From: Phoronis australis
Taxonomy: Eukaryota; Phoronida; Phoronidae
Length of the DNA: 64,000 nt
Direction: 5' to 3'
NCBI GenBank assembly: GCA_002633005.1
Contig: NMRA01000290.1
Location: 312,748-376,747 of the forward strand
A program made the position numbers and the translations under genes. This document shows, one piece after another, positions 53,401 through 62,847 of this stretch. Under the pieces are notes generated by a model that saw only the letters and a list, made by a program, of their open reading frames with translations, did no database searches and was not told where the DNA came from. Each line of letters starts with the position of its first letter. Position 1 is the first letter of the stretch.

Positions 53401-56400
53401 TATTGTTTACACGTTATCTGTGATGTCCCCGATGTTCCCAAGGCGACAACCATCCCACAATGCAATTGAAAAATGTCAACAGAGCCACAAATGAAATCAT
53501 CAAAATTGATCTTCCAGACTACACTAACTGTAAGTAATTTTGGTAACTGACATATTATAATAATAATTACTAGAAATCCTCATAAATAGTAAAGTGCACT
53601 AACTATGGCATTGCTAGACATCAGAGTACTAGACATCTACAAGAACATACTAGTACCAATTAGTTGATTATCCAATGACATTATGCAACAAATTTACTGT
53701 CGGTCTGAAAACACTATACAAGTCTACCCGACCAAGCCATAACAAAACAGACTAAAGTTCATGAATGCTTTAACTGAACAAAGGCAACTGCTCTAAAGGA
53801 ATGCACTCTCCATCATAATGACCTATACCGGTAAATTATATTTTAGATAACCCAGCCCTAATCTCAAATGCTAAAGCCTTGGAAATAGTCAATCTACATT
53901 TCTGAACTAGTCTAACACTTACTTAAACAACAATGATAAACTGCGACAGAAAAGCCAAAAAATAAACTGAACTACATATTACTGTCATTGACATGACTTA
54001 TCTTTGTGGTAACTAATTGGTATTGCATTAAATAAAAACAGTAAAAACCAAATTAAGCTACATACTACTGGCAAAGATCTGACTCGTCTCTGTGGCAACT
54101 GCAATTAATAATGCATTAACTACAAATAGTAAAAGCTAAACTAAGTTACATACTACAGGCTCTGATATGACCTGTCTTTGTAGCAACTGTAATTAGTATT
54201 GCATAAACTATAAATAGTAAATAAAACTTTCCTTACTACTGCATATTAACGTGACACTATCGGCGAGAAAAATCTAAATGTTTTTCTGATATCAGCCCAA
54301 GCGTGGAATTTATTTTATTATAAAAGTGTGGGATTGAACCAGGAACCTTTGTGGTCGCAGTGTGCTGGCAGAGCTAAATCTCACTCAATAAATTGCTGAG
54401 TATTTTAAGCATATTTGACCAAGTCATCAACCTTAATAAGTCTGGCAGACAACAGTGAGAATACAAGATTTGTAATACCGGTAACAGCCCAAAAACACAA
54501 CAGATGTTACTGTTTTATAGCTCTGGCAACTTTAGAAGTCAATTCAACAATCCCATGAGTGAGTTATTTGCTGTAAAATAATAATGTCCCTCCTAACTTC
54601 CCATATTTGACAATACTCTTGAAATGAAGCACAATTATTTCAACTCAGCACAGAGTAAAACGGAAAGAACGTGACAAACTGCAAATAACAACACTTAACG
54701 ACGAGAATTCTACTGTTTCCTGTTCAAAGTGAAGTCGTAATTAAACACATGCAGATTATTTTGTGAGCTTAAACACGGTTTCGGAAATACATACTGAATG
54801 GTTCTGTGAAGGTTTAGTAAATTCCGACTGAGCAATTGAGGGAAGTCGCAACTTTGGTCCGTAGCACTCAGACTTCTCCAACTATGAGTAAAAGGTCACC
54901 ATGTATATTGTTCATATCATTATCATAACTTTTAAATTATTACAAACCACAAGGACAAGTAAGCATCCATATTTCTACAGCATCTTTACATAACGGCATA
55001 AACATTTCAAACCATAAAACTGACACAACTATCTGTAATGTTAATAACATGTATGTCAGACAGAATATCCCCAAACACAATAGATGTCACACTAGATTCA
55101 AACCAACAATTTCAGACAAAAATAACTGCCAGAATATTTCACTTTCTTCACTTTTCAGGGCTTCCAACATGCCTACAATTTTTCGGAATATAGTCCCATG
55201 GATATCACAGTATAGATCTTAAAAACTTGCAAAAAAGTTAGAAACTAAGCTTTCATCCGTACTCTATACTATGCCTTAAACTAATGACTTCTTATTTGAA
55301 ACCACGTGTACCACAAAACTACGATGTAGTCAGACTATACCACAGGTAAATGGCATAACTTACTATGTTATACTTCAGCAGTAGTGACATGGTGCGAGAT
55401 TTTTCACGGCGTCTCTCGGTGTGACGCTGAAGACTAGGCGGAAGGTCGTCGCCGCTGTCAGACCAAGATGAGAATACTAGCGAGGTATAGTCTGGTAACT
55501 GAGAGGTGGTTAATGGAGAAATGAGTAATCAGACAAAGTGCAAAGAGAAGGCATTTGAGTTACAGCGCAGCAGAACAGTTCCAAGAAGCCATCGGAGCAT
55601 GTACTTAAATTCCTCACTTATTTCATACAAAATAATAGCCAAAATTGTCATTTTCTAGTTTTCAAGGAATGACTATTTCACCACAAATACGGAATCACAA
55701 AACTTGCACAAAAGATTTTTTTGTTGCGAGGCAACTCAACACAAGTCTCGCTTAGAATGAAGAAAAAAGAATTCTTCATGCTTTGTTTCACTTTCCCCAT
55801 GTTGCCAGAGATGGTTTCTTGCTGAATGCATGTGAAAAACATTGAACAGGTAAGAGGACAGCACAACTCATGGACATGAAAGAATAGCACAACACACAAT
55901 CACGAACAGTCAGACTACATGGCAGAACACAGGACACCTCAAAATACCAAATCTGTTAGTCACACCACAAAATAGTAAATCTTCAGGTAGTTGCCTCCAA
56001 ATTCAAACTATGGGCAGCTCATATACACTGTAGACCCGATTATTCTAAGACCCAAGTAGGTTATGGAAAGGTCCAACAACTTATTTGGCATTGTACATCC
56101 AATAATGTTACACTTTTCAACACAAATAGGGAACACTTGGCCAAAAATGTTTCGAATTAGACAAATCTTTGGATTAACACCAGACAACTTGTGAGAAAAT
56201 TCTGGAGAGGCCTTTCTATGTGACTTGCCTTGGCCTTGAGCCTTCCACACACTCAGGTAGTGGACTAGAAAAGGCAGCAGAACACACACTTCAATGTTTT
56301 AGAAATTGTTCCAAACAACAGTGTATGAGAACCACTTGAGTAAGCTTATCAAACTGATGAAATATTATACAAAACCAAAAAACTACACTTTATTAGGAAG

Positions 56401-59400
56401 TCGGTAAAATATTTTTCTCTGGCCTTACTCTCCAAGATTGGGAGCTACGTCGATAAAACATTTCATTATTTCCACCTTCTAGCAGTTGGACAGCATAAAT
56501 TTGCATGGCAAACAAATTTGATTTTACCATGATTGAAAAACTAATTCTTTAGTCAAATTGCAAATATTTTATTAAGAGTCATTGCTTATTTGTGACTGTT
56601 GGTCGCGTGACCTTTATCTCTTATTTTATGGTGACAAAAATGTTCTGCCATGAGAAACTCACCTCAATACTAATTCCGATTTTTATCCTCAGTTTCCTTT
56701 TCCTGTTAAAAACTGAAATCTACTTGATGCTAAATCCATACCTTTGAGTTGCGTTTGGCTAACTCTGCCAACTGTTCATCAGTCAGCCCGGGGGGTTTGT
56801 ACTCTTCCTCTCTTCGCAGCTCGGGGGGTTTCTCATAGTACTCCGGCCACAGAAGGCGGATGAGCACTGAGTTGGGTATGAAACCGTGAGTGTTCACCCG
56901 AGGAAACGCCGGCTCCAGAGGTGAGTCTGTCCCCGGGGACCAGGTCTCATGACGTCTCCGTCTAGCCTGAGCGGGGCCAGGGAAGAAGCCCGTTGGTTCT
57001 CGCTCAGGTACATAGGGTTCAACCACTAAAATACCAGGAATCCAGTAAAAGTTATGTAGGACCAGCGAAAAATGTGCAAATTTGGCCAACATCGGAACAT
57101 CATATCTTCGAAATGAATACTTGGATTCATATTAAACTTTCTCATACAGTGCTTTATGCACTGTTCTTCAAAAGGCTAGTATGAATTGTACTCAGAATGT
57201 TCCACTTTTGAATGAGGGTCTATCAAACAGTAGGACTCAAATGATTTGATGAAAAAAAATCAGAAGTTGCATAAAACAAATGAAATGATTATTATAAAAA
57301 TGAAACAGAGAATTTCAGAGATTTCATCTTGAATAATTCTATCAAACCTTGATACCTTTGTTTTGCAAAATTTATTAACAAGAGCAACGCGGAGCGTTGA
57401 AATGCGCCCACAATTGCACCGCATACGGTATCCTTCTAGGGTTATTTATTGGTACCATAAAGTGGCCAGTAGAGGGCATACTTTGCAAAATGGAAAGGCA
57501 TGGTCATTGTCTCCTCAATAGGCTAGGGGCAAAATGTGAGTAATCTTCATAATACAAGCACATCCTATACACCAGTTGCTTAAAGCACCACAGAAACATA
57601 GAATTAAAAACAAATTTACCANTTATTTTCATAAAATGTACACTCAATTAGATAGATATTAAGCTAAATACTGATGCCAGTCAATAATGTCCCACATAAA
57701 CATATCACGATACTTGTCACTTTTCATAAAATTGGCATACGATACACTTTGTAGTCAAAGCAGTAGGACTCAGGGTCTGTTTAGTGCAAGACACTTCATG
57801 AGACGCTTATGGCCAGAAATATTGAGTCAAGGAAAATCATCACGCTAACAGCTTTTAACATTCCAGTCTCACCAACCAAACACTCTAGCAACAGCCATTA
57901 TGGTAGGGAACGCCTTGTAAAGCCGCAATCGTTTTCAAAAAATACTAGCATTTCACTCGCATGATATTGCCTGATTACAAAAGTGTAGTAAGAAACTCAT
58001 CTCACAAAATGCACAGCTGATGTGTGCTGCATGGATGAAGACCAAACAAACAGACTGACAGTTGAGGACAAGCACATTTGCGAGCATTGTTATTACTATA
58101 AAAACCTCCAGTTAAGGTGGAAATAAAATTACTCTGTAGCAGTTACACAATGTAACAAATATAAAATATCTACAGTAGTTTAACTTTCATTTTCGGATAT
58201 GCAAAAAAGGTATAAGAGGTTAGTGCAGATAGAACTACTTAATAATAAAAAATCTCAATTTACTACAGCTGGTTTTGACAACTTGCTTCATTACCTGGGA
58301 CAGGTTCTGGTTTCATCGCATCCTTCACATCATCGTCTTCAAAGAAATTTTCTTCAGGAACCTTTAGTGACATAAAACGATTCAAATTTCTCCTTTAAAT
58401 AATCGTAACATTACACCGCTTGCTTTGACATAAAACCATATCATGATCATCTTCATTGTTTGAACAACCACACTATACTTCAAAAAATGTATAAGTCTGT
58501 ATCAACTACTCCTTCATCAGCCATCAGGCTCACGGGACGGGCTGCTAACACAAGCTTTTGTAGCATAAGCGGGTGAAAGTCTCAACATTCCCTGGATGGG
58601 GCACAAGTCTACCACTGACTATACCTCGGTCGACACAGGCACTTCCTTTTACAACTGAGTTGAGCAACATCGCCCAAGATAGGAACTCTTTACCTATTGG
58701 TTAAGAGCGTACTACTCTTAATAACTGAACTATGAATGAAAAAATTATTAACTGCATAGTCAAGCGTTTTATCAAAATCTTGCTGATATAAAGTTTTTTG
58801 AACATCTGTATTGTTAGCGACCTTAACTCAAACTATTATCATTTAGAGGACTTTATGTTCTCAAACTGACACTAATTGGCTATTTTACAGATAAACAAAA
58901 AGTACAGTGATCCGAATCCAGAGTAGAGAGAGCATCCCCTCCCTTGTCACCTGATGATTGGTCAACGTAACTTATTTTGTCAACTATGACAGGCAATTTC
59001 CCACAATCCCCTACACACACAATGTATTCATCTCTCCGTAAACAGGATTACTGTTGCAAATGCACCACCACCACATGTACCAACCTCAACATTAGGTCTG
59101 TCGTAAAATATTTTCAAGTATCTCTGGAACGCCGTTTCCTTCGTTGCCTTGGTCGCTTTCGGTTTCTTCGACGCTACTAGCTGACCTTGCTTGATTTGGC
59201 GCAACTCTTCATCACGAGCTTGCAGCAAAGCAAACATCTGAAATAATTATGAAATGACGAATTTGTCACTTAGAAGGCATGTCTAGTGTAACACCACTTT
59301 TAAACACGCGTGTTTGGTTGCATGCCCTTAACCCAAGTCATACAAGGGTATTTCTTAAAAACCACACAATCATTTGCAGAAAGTTTCAATTTTCAAAATG

Positions 59401-60131
59401 CCTGTTATTGACAAATAGTATTTTCCATAATCTTGTTTTTATTTTCAGGACAAAGTGCTAAGAGTAAAAACAGTGACATAAAACAGTGACATTCCTCAAT
59501 CGATGACAAACTCCCCAAATATCACTGAAAATTAATACTTTCACAGTTGGATGATATTTTATCTCATAATAGCATTTTCATAATTTATCGGTAATTTCCA
59601 TGACTTACTATCAACAAAATGATCTGTGGTTATAAATGGTGGACAAGGTCCCTTAAATTTCAGGAAAATGTTGACAATAATTCAAATTTTAATGTCCGAG
59701 TTTAGGAAACTTTAATGAAAAACGAAAACATGCAACTCAAAATAAGGTTCAGTGCATTTAAAAAACATTATAATTAAAACATTTTTGCATTATTAAGAAA
59801 AGCAGAGTAATTATGAAAAGTCAGCCATGTGGGTACCAATTTTTTATTTAGTGGACTACAGAAAATATAGTAAAAAAATAAATAGACAAAAAAATCAAGA
59901 TTCTACCTTAGCTGTAACCAGAAAATAAATTGATTAATGAACAGGGCATGCTATTCCTCACTGCCCGTTAACAACACATTATCATTTCAACAAAGTAACG
60001 AGCTAAATGTTTCAGGAAAATCTACCAAGATACTCAAGATCATAAGATGTAAGACCTTATCTCTCAACTTCTGTTCCCTCATAACTTCTTCCGTTTCTTC
60101 AGCACTGAGAACATCCACAAAGTGCGTGTAC
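23187..60131 (-). CDS. Large protein, WDR97/WDR87-like family, C-terminal about 989 residues (22 exons)
   Basis: Twenty-two minus-strand exons with AG/GT borders join in one continuous frame. Visible parts in order: a charged helix (EETEEVMREQKLRDKMFALL); a basic block; an aromatic/Pro segment with THGFIPNSVLIRLLWP and PPGLTDEQLAELAKR; a long acidic, Ser-rich, low-complexity region spread over small exons; a Pro-rich linker (PPPPPPRERTPPPPTPT) with VIKPQRPIVKFV; an alpha-helical, armadillo-like domain (WTVDAFVQMLLRL to KEMDNWDVW); further helices; and a C terminus with LLTLKSSQKYFIPSQSYV and a stop. I recognise this arrangement as resembling the region after the WD40 repeats in WDR97/WDR87-type proteins, which are mainly linked to cilia and testis. 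The family call is from memory of general features, without a search. No WD40 repeat is visible, so the N-terminal half is missing from this model. No disabling change was seen. Confidence 0.6.
23892..24130 (-). CDS. WDR97-like last exon, distal copy
   Basis: The acceptor is TTTCCGTTTCAG and the stop is TGA at 23892-23894. It encodes DFKLPPVTNRGHQPIPGQLH, MKTLYMNPFPSAIDAYDPW and LLTLKSSQKYFIPSQSYV. The protein is identical to that of the other copy at 23187-23425. Splicing from exon u reaches this copy first. It sits next to a gap mark (N at 23829), so one of the two copies is probably an assembly duplicate. Confidence 0.8.
26084..26160 (-). CDS. WDR97-like exon u
   Basis: The acceptor is ATTTTTTTCAG and the donor GTGAGTAA. 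The 77 bp (1+75+1) encode KPNLVRLGEMHTSRCRPERE and TTYDV, with phase fitting the last exon (join V|DFKLPP). Confidence 0.82.
27150..27800. repeat. Degenerate tandem array, period about 72 bp, about 9 units
   Basis: A phrase like AACTCAAGATGGAAAGYCAACAGAACRAAGG..GGCAGCA recurs near 27179, 27248, 27325, 27402, 27459, 27541, 27606, 27685 and 27754. The units are strongly diverged. The array fills most of the intron between exons t and u and produces several long accidental open frames. Confidence 0.7.
27972..28010 (-). CDS. WDR97-like exon t (39 bp)
   Basis: The acceptor is TATATTACAG and the donor GTAAGTAA (near consensus). With phase 2 at both ends it reads GHSTSSSESTYL and joins LPRL before it and FKPNLVRLGE after it. 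Its reality depends on the GC donor call in exon s. Confidence 0.58.
30111..30310 (-). CDS. WDR97-like exon s (probable GC donor)
   Basis: The acceptor is GATAATTTCAG. It encodes SLNVTFEQSLDKGIISTATY, then the charged helix HEKELDRLRRQQAEEKVVDA, ending VLVLPRL. Reading on gives a TAG two codons later. The only border that restores phase with the next two exons is a GC donor (CT|GCAAGTG) at 30111/30110, a perfect match to the GC-AG intron consensus GCAAGT. Confidence 0.85.
31593..31682 (-). CDS. WDR97-like exon r
   Basis: The acceptor is CTCTCCACTGTAG and the donor GTATGC. It has 30 codons in phase 0/0: HTYQHRYKMVLQNVNNISKL and MHDIALNQVQ. An alternative AG 18 bp further in would break the phase, so the longer form is preferred. 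The pyrimidine tract continues into a CT microsatellite. Confidence 0.75.
31694..31729. repeat. (GA)n microsatellite forming a pyrimidine tract
   Basis: About 24 bp of uninterrupted GA (about 31706-31729), with adjoining GGAGAGAGGGGACGG, reads as a CT-rich tract on the minus strand directly upstream of the acceptor of exon r. Confidence 0.85.
33502..33555 (-). CDS. WDR97-like exon q
   Basis: The acceptor is CCTTGTAG and the donor GTAGAC. It has 18 codons in phase 0/0: LAARDLYVFFNMYQLSGK. A tetranucleotide repeat (ATCA)n abuts it at about 33474-33491. Confidence 0.68.
34073..34186. repeat. Minisatellite, 28 bp x 4
   Basis: Four copies of a unit starting CTCAACATGACTGTGTGTGG (34073-34100, 34101-34128, 34129-34156, 34157-34186); the last has an extra GT. 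It lies in the intron between exons p and q. Confidence 0.95.
34581..34692 (-). CDS. WDR97-like exon p
   Basis: The acceptor is AATCATTTCCAG and the donor GTTTGT. The 112 bp (1+111) encode WITSFKIHIQDAMEKLQRG and NKSILKKEKTK, completing the EK|WI join with exon o. Confidence 0.82.
35919..36397 (-). CDS. WDR97-like exon o (helical, armadillo-like domain)
   Basis: This is the largest exon: 479 bp, acceptor CGATCTTTTCAG, donor GTGAGTGA, ending in phase 2. It encodes TLPKPWTVDAFVQMLLRLVQ, helices through FIIECLNLLNVMQ and FVMELMAQFVDGSMELRRLC, then KEMDNWDVWSIEGPE. The alternating Leu-rich amphipathic helices suggest an alpha-solenoid used for protein-protein contact. It is the best block for a homology search. 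Confidence 0.93.
37161..37283 (-). CDS. WDR97-like exon n
   Basis: The acceptor is TTTTCCTCAG. The donor GTTACT is weak, and a longer form ending at a later GT is possible. It encodes EMYDRLRQLGIFVKRP and RQRLQPQRITEFPSW, continuing into the helical domain. Confidence 0.72.
37911..38156 (-). CDS. WDR97-like exon m (Pro-rich)
   Basis: The acceptor is CCGTTCTCTAG and the donor GTGAGTTG. The 82 codons are phase 0/0: Glu/Pro-rich start, KRVIKPQRPIVKFVSRP, a Pro-rich low-complexity linker, then DFIMQFKGEVWFDKYFPN. Its strong G/C composition on the coding strand stands out from the surrounding introns. Confidence 0.86.
38722..38735 (+). promoter_or_regulatory. CTCF-like motif
   Basis: CCACTAGGTGGTGC is close to the CTCF core. 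It is intronic (between exons l and m) and a motif match only. Confidence 0.38.
39734..39835 (-). CDS. WDR97-like exon l
   Basis: The acceptor is GTCGCCTATAG and the donor GTATTG. It has 34 codons in phase 0/0: EFLSEEHTLLPSVSPRSNRS and MSLRDDGVMIK. Confidence 0.72.
42362..42645. mobile_element. 284-bp foldback MITE with 99-bp near-perfect terminal inverted repeats
   Basis: The left arm (42362-42460) and right arm (42547-42645) are inverted copies that differ at about one position. The ends read AACAGCTTATTATTTAAAATGA. AATA flanks both sides (42358-42361, 42646-42649) as a candidate target duplication. The palindrome CCTATATTAATATAGG occurs three times at a 51-bp period (42445, 42496, 42547), so the GC-rich core is a nested tandem/inverted array. 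It has no coding capacity and lies in the intron between exons k and l. The near-identity of the arms suggests recent activity or gene conversion. Confidence 0.93.
44630..44701 (-). CDS. WDR97-like exon k
   Basis: The acceptor is TTGTTTCTTCGTAG, with a good pyrimidine tract, and the donor is GTATTC. It has 24 codons in phase 0/0 with DLESFRQSLTQGWKSAKDAV, a helical stretch. Confidence 0.62.
46134..46196 (-). CDS. WDR97-like exon j
   Basis: The acceptor is CTCTTGTAG and the donor GTGAGTAA. It has 21 codons in phase 0/0: IVIQSDTPVPNSDELRGTP and SD. It is acidic linker sequence. Confidence 0.62.
46345..46500. mobile_element. MITE-like foldback, GGGCCCAGTTGCATAAA ends
   Basis: The left end GGGCCCAGTTGCATAAAAG is inverted against the right end CTTTATGCAACTCAGCCC. 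Internal arms CAACAATGACA (about 46379) and TGTCATTGTTG (about 46411) are also inverted, so the roughly 156-bp element can fold along much of its length. Target duplications are not clear. It is intronic. Confidence 0.6.
47146..47316. repeat. Minisatellite, 57 bp x 3
   Basis: Three complete copies (47146-47202, 47203-47259, 47260-47316) begin ATGTTTGGATTGG and differ at only a few positions. Because 57 is a multiple of three, an artificial open frame runs through it on the minus strand. It lies in the intron between exons i and j. Confidence 0.92.
47765..47791 (-). CDS. WDR97-like microexon i (27 bp)
   Basis: The acceptor is ACCGATTTTAG and the donor GTAAGTAT (near consensus). The nine codons MPPARPDSI are phase 0/0. 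The strong donor and the frame fit support it, but so short an exon needs transcript evidence. Confidence 0.5.
48050..48150 (+). mobile_element. Possible DNA-transposon terminus, diverged
   Basis: CAATGGCAGATCCAGGATGC at 48050-48069 resembles the CAGTGGCGGATC end seen at 17931-17920 (minus). It is followed by a G-rich stretch and ends near a C-run with CCCCCAAAAAAATGCCAGTG. It is intronic and its borders are uncertain. Confidence 0.35.
48508..48666 (-). CDS. WDR97-like exon h (acidic)
   Basis: The acceptor is CATTTTATAG and the donor GTGAGTGC. It has 53 codons in phase 0/0, acidic and Met-rich: IDFEDRTLVLSDDEEPDKP, then FMSKMEEAMQRPLTPIE. It is clearly coding by composition. Confidence 0.78.
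52711..52797 (-). CDS. WDR97-like exon g
   Basis: The acceptor is GAATCCGCAG and the donor GTATGC. It has 29 codons in phase 0/0 with SGSTSRLYCVLPPIQQEQ. It is the same length as exon f but shows no convincing sequence similarity to it. Confidence 0.55.
53370..53381 (-). promoter_or_regulatory. CTCF-like motif
   Basis: On the minus strand this reads TCACTAGAGGGC, close to the CTCF core. It is intronic (between exons f and g) and a motif match only. Confidence 0.35.
53963..54225. repeat. Tandem repeat, about 88 bp x 3
   Basis: Three diverged copies (53963-54049, 54050-54137, 54138-54225) share a CTACATACTACTG-like start, a central TTTGTGGYAACT and an ending ATAGTAAAA. They lie in the intron between exons f and g. 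The unit is intron sequence, not a duplicated exon. Confidence 0.75.
54795..54881 (-). CDS. WDR97-like exon f
   Basis: The acceptor is TTTTACTCATAG and the donor GTATGT. It has 29 codons in phase 0/0 and includes GPKLRLPSIAQSEFTKPSQ. It is weakly conserved linker sequence supported by its splice sites and phase. Confidence 0.6.
55364..55498 (-). CDS. WDR97-like exon e
   Basis: The acceptor is CCACCTCTCAG and the donor GTAAGTTA. The 45 codons are phase 0/0 and include SSWSDSGDDLPPSLQRH, then a basic stretch and MSLLLKYNI. Confidence 0.75.
56742..57025 (-). CDS. WDR97-like exon d (LLWP segment)
   Basis: The acceptor is TGGTATTTTAG and the donor GTATGG. This 284-bp exon encodes EPYVPEREPTGFFPG, an Arg-rich stretch, THGFIPNSVLIRLLWPEYYE and PPGLTDEQLAELAKRNSK. 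It is compositionally very different from the flanking intron and is a clear coding exon. Confidence 0.88.
57466..57477 (+). promoter_or_regulatory. CTCF-like motif
   Basis: CCAGTAGAGGGC is a close match to the vertebrate CTCF core. It is intronic (between exons c and d), next to a repeat-like AACGCGGAGCGTTGAAATGC phrase at about 57386-57405. Confidence 0.4.
57622..57622. other. Assembly gap mark (single N)
   Basis: There is a single ambiguous base in an AT-rich intron between exons c and d. No flanking duplication is visible. Confidence 0.8.
58295..58361 (-). CDS. WDR97-like exon c
   Basis: The acceptor is GTCACTAAAG and the donor GTAATG. It encodes the acidic VPEENFFEDDDVKDAMKPEP and ends in phase 1, matching the next exon (2 leading bases). 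Confidence 0.75.
59085..59237 (-). CDS. WDR97-like exon b
   Basis: The acceptor is ATAATTATTTCAG and the donor GTTGGT. It has 51 codons, phase 0 at both ends: a charged helix MFALLQARDEELRQIKQGQ, a Lys/Thr-rich stretch and FQRYLKIFYDRPNVE. The first codon is ATG, but the upstream exon continues the same helix, so it is probably internal. Confidence 0.82.
60056..60131 (-). CDS. WDR97-like exon a (most 5' firm exon)
   Basis: The acceptor is CATCATTTTAG and the donor GTCTTA (weak). It encodes YTHFVDVLSAEETEEVMREQ and runs directly into the next exon. The incoming phase 2 shows that this is not the first exon. Confidence 0.72.
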
Positions 60132-61491
60132 CTAAAATGATGGATCAAGAAATCACTTACCACGAAGCACTTAATCGTGATTACATAACTATAACTGTAG
60201 TTGCCACGGAAACAACAAAATTAATTAATTATTCAACAGATTCTGAACAATTGCCGCTGGGAAGAAGTGCAATATCCGATGAGCTGAATGAAGTGTATTA
60301 TTTCCAATCATGGCTATTGAGTATGATTAGAATACTCTTAATGTTTGGCGAAACACCAGTAAAATGAAACATTAGAAATATTACATTGATTTTAGTTCTG
60401 TATAAATTGGTGCCGGTCTTGGAAAATGCACTGCAGGAAACGAGAAACTGGAGTGCAATGAATCGCATGCAGGTGTTGATAGAGTTGAGCGTAGAACAGA
60501 ACAGAATCATCCATCTCTCTCAGGTAGAGCTATCTATGCCAGTTGTTCAAACAGTGGAAAACAATGAGAAAATGAAAACAAAATCATGCCTGAATTTGAA
60601 ATTGGCAACTACTAGAGAAAAATAAGCCTACAAGTACACAGACACGATTTTTAAGAAATGAGATGATGCTCAAGAGATCCTTAAAGTTCCATGCAATGAC
60701 ATTTTGAAACCCACCATTTTGGAATATCTTTTGGGGTGTAATCCTTTGTCTTGCTTTTTAATAAAGCGAGTTAGCAAATAATATACACATGATAAAAATG
60801 GACCAAACTCGGTTCATGGATTGCTTCAACGGGAAGATCCGCCACTGCCTACTGGATAAATTTCAGTTTAAAGTTTGATTTGACCTAATTAGTACCACGT
60901 GAATCTTTAACAGCTTCCAGAAATGTGCGCTTAGTCAAGACAAATAAGGCTCTATTGATGGCATGTATTTAATCATTTACAAATTTAGACAAAAGCTCAT
61001 TGTTCAACTATTCAGATAAACCTATCATGGAAAACTAAATAACCTTTCAATGTATACATCTTAAACAGCACAGAATCTTACGCTTGTAATTAACTTACAT
61101 TTTCCAAAAAAAAATTCACGCTTTAAATTTAATTTAATGCGAACTGGGCCAACTGTTGTCAACGAAATTCAACAGATGGCATAGTTGCAAATGCACCCTC
61201 CACCACAATGTTGCATGTAAGCACAAGCACGCACCAAGCAACACTTGGGTTCCCCTGGACACACAGTTCACTGCCACAATAAGGAATGCTGAATATTAGT
61301 AACCTCTCTGTGAGTTCATATACCGCATGTGCTTCCCACAACCACTGAATGTGCAATGTTCAATGACCAACATCCATTATGACCAAAGAAGAAATTGAAA
61401 GAAATGTGACTAAAGCACAATTTGAATGAAATTATACATCACTGATGTTAAAATGCAACCGAGAAGAAAAGTAAAACAGGGTCAAAAATAC

Positions 61492-61513
61492 CATATCCTA
61501 GATGCTGAGATTT
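61492..61513 (-). CDS. Possible upstream small exon of the WDR97-like gene
   Basis: A 22-bp segment between an acceptor ATCTTGCAG and a donor GTATTT ends in phase 2, as the first firm exon (60131-60056) requires. The join would read ISASRIW-YTHFVDVL. Such small phase matches occur by chance. The frame stays open for about 30 codons further upstream, so the true left border is uncertain. Confidence 0.25.
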
Positions 61514-62847
61514 CTGCAAGATGCTCAACAAATAATAATGGGATACAGATGGAAGCCCAATGACGATGGACATCTCCTTGCAATAATGTCTTCCTTCATG
61601 ATCTCATTTGCAGTTTTGCAAGTGAAAAGTCTGACTTTCAAATGCAACCAACATTCCAACTTAAGTTGAAACTGGTTCAATTTTCATGTTGCTTGAATGT
61701 GCAATCAAGTTTTCCAAGGTCTTCCCCAAGAGATATTTGACTAAGCCAGATGACCATAGGTGTCTAATGTCCAAGCGAGGTACTTCATCTCCAAGAGAAT
61801 CTACGCCGCAGTATCCAAAAATATATCGTTCACAGTTTACGACCTATTAGAGTTCAGTCATTGTTAAATGGCTCTGCCTGTAAACATGCAAACACGTCAT
61901 AAAGAGTAGGGTATGTAGAAATACCCTGGCTTATACCTGAACCTAAAACATACACCACATAGTCCAAAGTAGACTGCAAGCAGCAAACAGAAGCAAAACC
62001 AGTTGAAGAAGTGGAAATGAAGCTGAAGCTAGGGAAACCAAAGAGATATATACATAGTGGACAGTTGAACAAGTCAGGGATCATAAGTACACAACGGCCC
62101 AACACCACCAAGCCATGTCAGAAACTGCCATCATAACTGTTTAGCATATTGGCCTTATCCTGTCTGTGGGAGCAATGTCAGAGGCTAGTTCCGCATTCTG
62201 AGCACGAGTGCAGAATGCACAATTAAGTCTCTTTGTAAGTAAGAGAAACTGATAAAATTGTGGAAAATTTAGTGGTACAACTCTAACAGAAAACGAGCAT
62301 AACTTTTTGATAGACACCCTCCTCTGTCTTTCAGACGTGCTAAGTTTCCTTTCCAAACAAATAATTCCCCGACTTTTTCAGGAAATTTAAAAGCCATACA
62401 GCAGCAGTCCGCTTTCCCTCAGTGTTTGCAAAAGTCAGTCAATCAGATTTACAGATTGTGATCAACAGAAAGCCACGGCATGCTTAAACAAATACTAAAA
62501 AGTAAGCACAACTGTTCGGAGCTTTGAAACCAAATCGCAGTTCTGACAATGGCCGGTGACATGGCGAAAGTCTGCATCATTTACCTAGAGTCATGTCTAT
62601 ATCTGTAAGAGACGTGTATTAGATGTTTAGTAAACAACAACAACTGATTAGGGCAACTCAAATTCAATATATTACCCACAATAAGGAACTCAAACTCACT
62701 GGGTGGCACCAGCTGAGACACGGACCAATTAAATGCATGCATTCAAGTTGTCACATGAGAATCCCATCTTGCCTATATCCCTGCCACGGTGTATAGATTT
62801 CAGTTTTCCATTTACTTAGAAAATAAAATGAAGATTTGTTTTTGTAA

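Noticed and set aside
61080-61170. Minus-strand exon ending at a GTAAGTTAATT donor
   Set aside because: The frame is short and AT-rich, no good acceptor precedes it, and its phase does not match the next firm exon.
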